From Clostridiales bacterium (GTDB lineage Bacteria > Bacillota > Clostridia > Lachnospirales > Lachnospiraceae), in NCBI GenBank assembly GCA_020859965.1, contig JAJBVF010000480.1, positions 1-12,813 on the forward strand: a stretch of 12,813 bases of DNA, read 5' to 3'. Positions 7,129-12,813 of the stretch are shown here, piece after piece; position 1 is the first letter of the stretch, and the number at the start of each line of letters is the position of its first letter. The translations under genes were made by a program, and so were the position numbers. Under the pieces are notes generated by a model that was given only the letters and a program-made list of their open reading frames with translations, ran no database searches and had not been told where the DNA came from.

Positions 7129-8508
7129 ATGGCTAAGGTATCGGTACTGATTCCTGCCTACAATGTAGAGCCGTATATAAGAGACTGCCTGGACAGCGTA
7201 CTAAGACAGACACTTACAGATCTGGAAATTATCTGTGTCGATGACGCTTCGACAGACAGGACAAAATCAATCCTTGAAGAGTATGCAGCTGCGGATTCCC
7301 GGATCCGGGTCCTTTGTCATGAGAAAAATCTGGGACAGTCCTGTGGACGCAATCTGGCGCTAAAACATGCCACAGGGGAATATATCTATATGCTGGATGC
7401 GGACGACATGATCGTTCCGGAAGCGCTGGAGGAACTGTACGGGTTTTGTTCCTCACAGGAACTGGACGCGGCCGGTTTTGAGACCTATCAGTTTGCTGAG
7501 GATTCTTCCTTTGCGCAAAAAGCTGCCATAAAAACCATTGCCTACCGGAATACGCCGGTCATGGACGGGCGCGAAGCACTGATTTATTGTATGGAAGAGG
7601 AGTGCTTTTCTCTGAGCGTGCCTACCTTTTTTATCCGGCGTTCTTATCTGGAAGATATTCAGCTTTCTTTTATTCAGGGAATTCTGCATGAAGATGTGGG
7701 GTATCTGTTTGAACTGATCAGCAGGGCGCACCGCATCTGTTTTTTACATAAGGTGTATTTTTTGCGGCGAATCCGCGCGAAATCTACCATGACGGGAGGT
7801 TTTCGCGCTGCCAATATCGAAGGATATCTGAAAAGCTTTCAACGCTCCTTTGAGCTGGAACCGGAGCTTCACCGCCTCTATGGGGACGATCTCCGGTTTA
7901 AAAGGGCTGTCAAAAAATGGCAGAGAGACATCTGGGGACGTTTGCGGCAGATTTACCGGGAATCCGAAGAGACCATTTACCAGCAGGACGGGGGCAGCGC
8001 AGAGGAAGAGACACGGCGTCTGTTTGAGGTCGTAAAGCTTACTGCCATTGGCACTGCACAGGCAGAGGATATTCTGGGCGCGGATACCTGCCGGTACATA
8101 GAAAGCAGTTTTACGCGGCAATCATCCGCCGCAGAGCCGGAGACAAAGGCGGCGACAGAGACAAAGGCAGCGACAAGGCTATTGGATGAGGCAGTTTTGC
8201 ACACGGCGCGGGAGGTCTATCTTTGCGGGACGGGCATCTATACAGAGCGGGCGATCGGGCTGGCGGGTGCGCTGGATCTGGTCGTCAAAGGCATTCTTGT
8301 ACTTGAAAAAGAGCGGAATTCCTTCCGCGGATTTCCGCTTCTTGAGATTGGGAACGGAAATGAAAAAGAGGCGGAGGAGTCGGCGTGCAGCAGCGAAGAA
8401 CGGATTTTGACGCCGGTGCTTCTGAGTGTTTCGCATTATAAGAGGGATGAATATAAACAGGCACTTGAGAAAGCCGGGTATGAGAATCTGGTAGAACTTG
8501 GGATGTAG
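7129..8508 (+). CDS. Glycosyltransferase family 2 with C-terminal Rossmann-like domain
   Basis: A 459-residue two-part protein. The N-terminal GT-A domain begins VSVLIPAYNVEPYIRDCLDS, has the full CVDDASTD motif, and has the metal motif D90-A91-D92. HEDVGY near 188 is the likely catalytic acidic region. After a helical middle there is a low-complexity linker with an exact ETKAAT duplication (338-349). It is followed by a Rossmann-like fold from about 358 to the end (VYLCGTGIYTERAI, then LVLEK, then LLSVSHYKRDEYKQALEKAGY). This fold resembles nucleotide-binding modules fused to GT2 enzymes in Clostridia, and a second charged insert (NEKEAEESACSSEER) interrupts it. The protein is a paralogue of the GT2 at 4051. 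Ribosome site AAGGGGG (7118-7124) supports the ATG. Sugar donor unknown. Confidence 0.87.
   Translation: MAKVSVLIPAYNVEPYIRDCLDSVLRQTLTDLEIICVDDASTDRTKSILEEYAAADSRIRVLCHEKNLGQSCGRNLALKHATGEYIYMLDADDMIVPEALEELYGFCSSQELDAAGFETYQFAEDSSFAQKAAIKTIAYRNTPVMDGREALIYCMEEECFSLSVPTFFIRRSYLEDIQLSFIQGILHEDVGYLFELISRAHRICFLHKVYFLRRIRAKSTMTGGFRAANIEGYLKSFQRSFELEPELHRLYGDDLRFKRAVKKWQRDIWGRLRQIYRESEETIYQQDGGSAEEETRRLFEVVKLTAIGTAQAEDILGADTCRYIESSFTRQSSAAEPETKAATETKAATRLLDEAVLHTAREVYLCGTGIYTERAIGLAGALDLVVKGILVLEKERNSFRGFPLLEIGNGNEKEAEESACSSEERILTPVLLSVSHYKRDEYKQALEKAGYENLVELGM
8140..8175 (+). repeat. Two-copy 18-nt in-frame tandem repeat (ETKAAT x2)
   Basis: Units 8140-8157 and 8158-8175 differ at one base (GCGGCG against GCAGCG) and encode ETKAAT twice. 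The repeat lies in the linker between the GT2 catalytic part and the Rossmann-like domain. Confidence 0.8.
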
Positions 8509-8520
8509 ATCAGTATATTT

Positions 8521-8525
8521 GGAGG
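8521..8525 (+). promoter_or_regulatory. Ribosome binding site deciding the 8531 start
   Basis: GGAGG stands 5 bases before ATG 8531. It makes this the start rather than the in-frame TTG at 8498, which lies inside the upstream GT2 gene. An out-of-frame ATG at 8526 reads Met-Ala-stop. Confidence 0.75.
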
Positions 8526-8530
8526 ATGGC

Positions 8531-10009
8531 ATGATTCAGATAAAGGAAACCTGCACCGGCTGTATGGCCTGCAGAAATATCTGTCCGGTCGGTGCGATCG
8601 GGCAGGAAACCGATCCATATGGGTTTGTGATGCCGGTCGTCCGTCCGGAAAAATGTATCCGGTGCGGGCGCTGTGAGAAAGTCTGTCCTCTTCTGCAGAA
8701 TTCGGGTACGGACGAAGAGAGATGTCTTCCGCTTTGTGCCTGTGCTGCCCGGCACAGAGAACCGGAAGTGGTAGAAAAATCATCCTCCGGCGGCGCATTT
8801 TATGCGCTGGCTGAGCGTGTACTTCAAAGAGACGGCATCGTCTTTGGCTGCTATTATGATACCAGGCATAAGACGGCATATCTTACGGATACGGATCACA
8901 TGCCGCTGGAGCGGCTGCTTACCAGCAAATATGTGGAAAGCTATATCGGTGATCACCTGAAAAGGGTAAAAAGACAGCTGGAAACTGGCAGGGAAGTGCT
9001 TTTCTGCGGTACGCCCTGTCAGGTGGCCGGGCTTGTGAGTTTTCTGGGCAGACCTTATGATAATCTTCTGACCGTAGATTTTACCTGCGGCGCGGTGACT
9101 GCGCAGGGAACGCTGCGGGATTATCTTGACACACTTGAAAAGAGATACCGTTCACGGATCGTCCGGCTTTCTTTCCGGGATAAATATTACGGATGGGGGC
9201 AATATTGCTTTCTTGCAGAATTTGAAAATGGAAAAACATACAGGAAAACAGCCATGTCGGATCCTTACTTTTTCTGCTTCCTCCGCTCCTCCATGCAGCG
9301 CCTTTCCTGCCATGAATGCAGATTTTCTGACCGGCATTTTTCGGATATCATTCTCTCGGACTTCTGGAAGTGCGGGGATTTTGAAGAAGCAATGCGCTCA
9401 TTTACCCGGTCTGACGATTCCTCTTCCCGAAAAACAAAGGAATCTCGATCCCTTCCGTTTGCAGCACATAGAGAAAAGCAGGAGCAAATGGACAGAAGAG
9501 GACTTTCCCTTGTCCTGGCAATGACTTCAAAGGGAGCTGCCGCACTGGGCGAATCCAGGAAAGATTCTCTGCTGCTGGAGGATCTGGATATTCAAAGGGC
9601 TTCTTATAATCTTCGTCCCCGCGTCTGCCCGGAAGAAAAACTTCCTGAAATCCGCGCAGATCAGGCATGCGCTCATCAGGAAGGCGTAACCGCACTGCGC
9701 AGGCGGTTGCTGTCACCCCAAAAAAGATTGCACTATGCGTTTCGGCAGTTTATCATGGACCGTCCGCATATTGCGGCACACTTCCCCACCATCGTGGGGC
9801 ATGGTCAGCTGATGGTTCCGTCCGGCAATTCGGGAAAAAATGGTGCAGGGACGAACCGTTCGTCCGGTGAATCAGGGAAAAACAGTGCAGGGATGAAGCT
9901 TTCCTCCGGTGAATCAGGAGAAAACAGTGCAGAAAATTGTGAGGAAAAGAGGCGCTCGCTTGTCGAACCGCGAAAATCAGCCACAGGAAAGAGGAATTTG
10001 AATTTATGA
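8531..10009 (+). CDS. FrhB/FdhB-like Fe-S oxidoreductase of polysaccharide locus
   Basis: A 492-residue protein with two N-terminal ferredoxin-type [4Fe-4S] sites: C8, C11, C14, C18 and C42, C45, C48, C52. A coenzyme F420 hydrogenase/dehydrogenase beta-subunit-like region follows. Its marks are SSGGAFYAL near 78, SKYVESYIGD, CGTPCQVAG with C159 and C163, FRDKYYGWG, and C260-x-x-C263 before SDIILSDFW. Such proteins are common in surface-glycan loci of anaerobes, often beside pyruvyltransferases. They are thought to do redox chemistry on a sugar, but the reaction is not established and F420 use is doubtful. Residues about 289-321 are a charged insert where the family usually passes directly to GLSLVLA. 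The C-terminus carries a 14-residue tandem repeat. The stop overlaps the next start as ATGA. Confidence 0.85.
   Translation: MIQIKETCTGCMACRNICPVGAIGQETDPYGFVMPVVRPEKCIRCGRCEKVCPLLQNSGTDEERCLPLCACAARHREPEVVEKSSSGGAFYALAERVLQRDGIVFGCYYDTRHKTAYLTDTDHMPLERLLTSKYVESYIGDHLKRVKRQLETGREVLFCGTPCQVAGLVSFLGRPYDNLLTVDFTCGAVTAQGTLRDYLDTLEKRYRSRIVRLSFRDKYYGWGQYCFLAEFENGKTYRKTAMSDPYFFCFLRSSMQRLSCHECRFSDRHFSDIILSDFWKCGDFEEAMRSFTRSDDSSSRKTKESRSLPFAAHREKQEQMDRRGLSLVLAMTSKGAAALGESRKDSLLLEDLDIQRASYNLRPRVCPEEKLPEIRADQACAHQEGVTALRRRLLSPQKRLHYAFRQFIMDRPHIAAHFPTIVGHGQLMVPSGNSGKNGAGTNRSSGESGKNSAGMKLSSGESGENSAENCEEKRRSLVEPRKSATGKRNLNL
9821..9937 (+). repeat. 42-nt in-frame tandem repeat, about 2.8 copies
   Basis: Units at 9821-9862, 9863-9904 and a partial unit at 9905-9937 encode SGNSGKNGAGTNRS, SGESGKNSAGMKLS and SGESGENSAEN (residues 431-469 of the Fe-S protein). 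Units two and three are closest at DNA level. The Gly/Ser/Asn-rich tract looks disordered and sits after the folded part. Confidence 0.88.
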
Positions 10010-12201
10010 AAAACAACCGGCCAAAATGGGAATATCATAGTCTCGATGAGATTGCGGAGGCTTTCGAAAGTCCCGCTGTGAAGGCCATCAGTTTTGACCT
10101 GTTTGACACACTGATCGTTCGTCCGCTCGCCCGTCCGGATGACCTGTATGAACTGATGGATGAGAAATTTGCGCGCCTTTCCGGGGCACAGATCAGCTTT
10201 CGGCGGCTTCGTGTTGAGGCGGAAGCCTTCCTCAGACGCAGAATTGGAAACGCACCCTCGTCGGGCTTTGGAACAGCTGACTTTGTAACGGCAGGCCTTG
10301 CGACAACAGAACAAGCAATAATAAACATTGCAACAGTAAAAGCTGGAATTGCAGATTCCGGAAAAGAAGAATTTAGAAAAGAAGAATTTAGAAAAGAAGA
10401 ATTTAGAAAAGAAGAATTCAAAAGAGAAGAATTCAAAAAAGAAGAACCCGAAAAAAAAGAACTTGGGAAAAAAGAGTTTAAAAAAGAAAACCTTAGAAAA
10501 GAAGGCATCAGAAAGGAAGACTTCGGCCTGGATGAGATTTATCAGGTAATGATCGATGAGTTTCATCTCGCCGCGGATGTGGCAAATGCCATGAAACAGC
10601 TGGAATTTGAACTGGAGCTGGAGCTCTGTGTTCAGAGAAAAAGCGGGAAGCTTTTGTTTGACCGCGCCATCGCCACCGGAAAGCCGGTCATACTGATCTC
10701 GGACATGTATTTAAGCCGCGAACAGATTGCTCTTCTGGCTCAAAAGAATGGCTATGGTGCTGTTTCGCGTATTTTTGTATCCTCCGAATATGCTCTGCGA
10801 AAGATTACCGGACATCTTTATGACGCAGTCTCAGAAGCCATGGATCTGGCGCCCTGCGATATTTTTCACATCGGTGATAACCTGGAGGCGGACTGCCGGA
10901 TCGCGGATTCCCGTGGATTTCAATGCGCGTGGCTGCCAAAAGCGCTTGACGCATATGAGACGCACGGCTGTGCTCATCAGGTTGAAAAAATCTGCGCGGA
11001 TCTGACGGACTGGGAAGCCGCCCAAAATTCCGTGGGAATCGGCTGCATGCGCGCGATGGCCGCGGAAAAATATTTTGACGATCCGTTCCGCCCGTTTAAC
11101 CGCGAATCGGATTATAATACAGATCCTTATTTTGTCGGTTATGGAGCGCTTGGAATGGAAGTGCTTGCTCTTGTCCGGTGGCTGGCGGAGAATCTGCGCC
11201 GCGATCAGGCGCAGAAGATGGTGTTCATGGCGCGCGATGGATATCTTCCGATGAAGGCGTATGAGATCTGCCGTGCGTATTATCCGGAGCTTCCGCCATC
11301 TGGCTATCTGCATGCGTCGAGGCTTTCCCTGCTTCCGGCGATGCTGACGGCGCCGGAGGATCTTTTTGGCCTGCCGGTGGATATCTCTTACCAGACGCCC
11401 CGGAAAATCCTGCGGCTGCTTGCTTTTTGCACAAAGGACGAGGCTCTGGATTTTCTGGAAAATTCTATTTCCGGGGAAGAGGCTTCCGCTGCACACACAG
11501 CATTTCCTCCTGATGAGGCTTTTACAAGGGAAACCTGGCACGAGTTTATCGCCGATTTTATCCGCACAAAATATGATGCGCGGAAGCATCGCCGGGCGGT
11601 CGGGCGGATTTCGGAATATCTATTGCATAATGAGGAGGCACCCTTATCCGAACAGAGCGCGGTTTTTGATATGGGCTACAGTGGACGGAGTGCAGCGGCA
11701 ATTTATAACGCTGCAAATATAGCCCCGTTTATGTATTATTTTCATACAGATGCCAGAGAGCATTATCGCTGTGAATATCGCACCGGAAAGAAAATCCGGG
11801 CCTTCTTTGATTTTAACCCATATATGGAATCCTCTCTTCGGGAGTATTCCTACCTGGAACCAGCCGCATCCTGCGTTGGTTATACGGAAGACCTCAAACC
11901 TGTCTATGACAGCGGACCAGCCCCTGGTTACCGGGAAATCGTTCTTGCCATGCAAAAGGGGGCGCTGGATTTTGTCAGCGACTATATGAACTATTTTTCA
12001 AAATACGAAAGCGGAACCGGATTTCGCGCCCACGATGCGGCCATGCCTTTTGAGGCATTTCTCCGCTACTGCTCCACGGAAGACCGGAAGATGTATGGAC
12101 AGGTCTGGATTGACGATGAATTGTGGGGTGGCCGGCGCGACATTAACCTTCGGGAACTCATGGAGATCCGGCTGCGCAAAATACCGGATTACGCAAAATG
12201 A
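10006..12201 (+). CDS. HAD-like hydrolase with COG5610-type C-terminal region and KEEF repeats
   Basis: A 731-residue protein. The N-terminal HAD phosphatase-like domain has all four motifs: FDLFDT with nucleophile D31 and D34, LISDMYLS with S232, K266 in LRKITG, and IGDNLEAD with D291 and D296. Between motif I and DEIYQVM, residues 120-174 are eleven pentapeptide units of KEEFR type, placed in the cap region. The second half (about 345-731) matches my recall of COG5610-type proteins in polysaccharide loci: MARDGYLPMKAYEI, HASRLSLLP, FDMGYSGRSAA and FFDFNPYMESS. Its activity is not known. The HAD part could dephosphorylate a sugar or sugar acid, but this is inference. Start ATG overlaps the previous stop (ATGA), with GAGG at 9991-9994. 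An ATGA overlap with the next gene is also possible. Confidence 0.86.
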   Translation: MKNNRPKWEYHSLDEIAEAFESPAVKAISFDLFDTLIVRPLARPDDLYELMDEKFARLSGAQISFRRLRVEAEAFLRRRIGNAPSSGFGTADFVTAGLATTEQAIINIATVKAGIADSGKEEFRKEEFRKEEFRKEEFKREEFKKEEPEKKELGKKEFKKENLRKEGIRKEDFGLDEIYQVMIDEFHLAADVANAMKQLEFELELELCVQRKSGKLLFDRAIATGKPVILISDMYLSREQIALLAQKNGYGAVSRIFVSSEYALRKITGHLYDAVSEAMDLAPCDIFHIGDNLEADCRIADSRGFQCAWLPKALDAYETHGCAHQVEKICADLTDWEAAQNSVGIGCMRAMAAEKYFDDPFRPFNRESDYNTDPYFVGYGALGMEVLALVRWLAENLRRDQAQKMVFMARDGYLPMKAYEICRAYYPELPPSGYLHASRLSLLPAMLTAPEDLFGLPVDISYQTPRKILRLLAFCTKDEALDFLENSISGEEASAAHTAFPPDEAFTRETWHEFIADFIRTKYDARKHRRAVGRISEYLLHNEEAPLSEQSAVFDMGYSGRSAAAIYNAANIAPFMYYFHTDAREHYRCEYRTGKKIRAFFDFNPYMESSLREYSYLEPAASCVGYTEDLKPVYDSGPAPGYREIVLAMQKGALDFVSDYMNYFSKYESGTGFRAHDAAMPFEAFLRYCSTEDRKMYGQVWIDDELWGGRRDINLRELMEIRLRKIPDYAK
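10363..10527 (+). repeat. 15-nt in-frame tandem repeat, 11 units, KEEFR-type pentapeptides
   Basis: Eleven consecutive 15-base units. The first three (10363-10407) are identical, AAAGAAGAATTTAGA. Later units drift (KEEFK, REEFK, KEEPE, KKELG, KKEFK, KENLR, KEGIR, KEDFG). The array is very A-rich and nearly pyrimidine-free apart from the Phe codons, unlike flanking DNA. The gradient from exact to diverged copies suggests recent expansion at the 5' end. Confidence 0.95.
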
Positions 12202-12813
12202 TTATGAATAAGGCAATCAGCAAAGCGTTCCATAAAGCACCCCGTAAAGAGATTAAAAAAGCAATTGATAAAGGCGAACCTATGAAATCAGAATGTAAAT
12301 CAGAATTATGCAGAAAAGATATGATCAGGCTGCAGAACGGTCCGCTGGGGCAATCCATCCTCAACTGGTATGAATTTGCTCCGGAAGCGTCACTTCTCGC
12401 CATCGGTACCCGAGCAGCTTCCATAAAGGAACTGTTTTGCCGCCGTGTTCAGAAAGTAACCTGTTTGTCTGCCAGAGAAGAGCTGCCGCAGGAACGGTTT
12501 GACTATATTGTTGTTCTGGGAGAACCGGCAGATCGATCGGAGGAGCTTTCCGCAGAGGAGTTTTCCGTGGATAATATTCCCGTGGCAGCTGTTTCGAAAG
12601 GCAACGCGGATGTTCATGGAAAGGCCGGTGATCTTACATGCCGTCTCAGGAACTGGGCTGCGCATCTGAAGCCTGATGGGCACCTGTTGGTAAGCGTGGA
12701 AAACCGATATGGTCTGAAATATTTTTGCGGCGCGGAGGATCCTTTTACGGGGGTGCCTTTTGACGGGATAAACGGATATCTCCATAGTGCCGCGATATAC
12801 GGCAGATGTCTGA
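12198..12813 (+). CDS. SAM-methyltransferase-like protein, 3' end cut by window
   Basis: About 205 residues are visible and the frame is open to the right edge. LKPDGHLLVSVENRYGLKYF at 157-176, followed by GAEDPFTGVPFDGINGY, matches N-terminal methyltransferase-like domains in clostridial polysaccharide loci, as I recall them. NGPLGQSILNWYEF at 47-60 is the usual entry to that domain. The expected glycine-rich SAM motif I after it is degenerate (IGTRAAS at 69-75), and the stretch before FDYIVVLGE is short, so catalysis is doubtful. Start is uncertain. ATG 12198 overlaps the previous stop as ATGA, ATG 12204 is in frame two codons later, and ATG 12282 (residue 29) has the best ribosome site (AAGG, 7 bases ahead). 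Residues 4-27 before it are a Lys/Ala-rich low-complexity run. Confidence 0.72.
   Translation, partial: MIMNKAISKAFHKAPRKEIKKAIDKGEPMKSECKSELCRKDMIRLQNGPLGQSILNWYEFAPEASLLAIGTRAASIKELFCRRVQKVTCLSAREELPQERFDYIVVLGEPADRSEELSAEEFSVDNIPVAAVSKGNADVHGKAGDLTCRLRNWAAHLKPDGHLLVSVENRYGLKYFCGAEDPFTGVPFDGINGYLHSAAIYGRCL

Noticed and set aside
8498..8530. Upstream TTG start for the Fe-S protein
   Set aside because: It lies inside the previous gene without a ribosome site. GGAGG at 8521 fits ATG 8531, which begins directly with the ferredoxin motif.
9821..10527. Repeat arrays as a possible CRISPR
   Set aside because: Units are contiguous with no unique spacers, are in frame with conserved proteins, and have no cas gene nearby.
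9805..10566. Long minus-strand open frame (253 codons) rich in Phe and Ser
   Set aside because: It is the reverse complement of the KEEF and SGESG repeat arrays inside two well-supported + strand genes. Its Phe/Lys/Ser periodicity is a by-product of the repeats, and no family motif is seen.
10831..11589. Minus-strand open frame of 252 codons
   Set aside because: It lies wholly inside the conserved HAD/COG5610-type gene, has no ribosome site I could see, and its composition is antisense-like (Arg, His, Cys rich).

Overview
The window is one stretch of a cell-surface polysaccharide (capsule or exopolysaccharide) biosynthesis locus, read entirely on the + strand. Eleven protein-coding genes are visible, ten of them supported at both or one end by clear family motifs. 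The first (flippase) and last (methyltransferase-like) are cut by the window edges. Moderate GC, strong AGGAGG-type ribosome sites, tight spacing with ATGA overlaps, and the family mix (LicD, Wzx-type flippase, F420-dehydrogenase-beta-like Fe-S protein, HAD/COG5610-type protein, GT2 fused to a Rossmann domain) suggest a Firmicute of the Clostridia, probably Lachnospiraceae. That is inference from family resemblance; no marker gene fixes the taxonomy.

Layout: 1-1497 flippase (5' cut); 1502-2635 DRE-TIM aldolase-like enzyme; 2619-3896 LicD-family transferase with an unrecognised N-terminal region; 3897-4050 the only sizeable intergenic gap, holding a 17-nt direct repeat; 4051-5070 GT2; 5067-6233 GT52/polysialyltransferase-like protein; 6271-7098 KdsB-like CMP-ulosonate synthetase; 7129-8508 second GT2 with C-terminal Rossmann domain; 8531-10009 two-[4Fe-4S] FrhB/FdhB-like protein; 10006-12201 HAD + COG5610-type protein; 12198-12813 methyltransferase-like protein (3' cut). 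No tRNA, rRNA, CRISPR array, insertion sequence or convincing terminator was seen.

How the genes may work together: the GT2, GT52-like and LicD proteins would assemble and decorate a repeat unit on a lipid carrier, and the flippase would export it. The pyruvate-aldolase-type enzyme, the CMP-ulosonate synthetase, and the CMP-sugar-type glycosyltransferase could together make, activate and transfer a 2-keto-3-deoxy sugar acid (Kdo-like or sialic-acid-like) without a kdsA or neuB gene in view. This is a hypothesis.

The most unusual feature of the DNA is that, from the LicD gene onward, almost every gene carries a low-complexity or tandem-repeat segment at a linker or loop position. Three are clear in-frame tandem repeats: an 18-nt unit in the second GT2, a 42-nt unit in the Fe-S protein, and an 11-copy 15-nt unit encoding KEEFR-like pentapeptides in the HAD protein. 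All unit lengths are multiples of three, so copy-number change would alter protein length but not reading frame.
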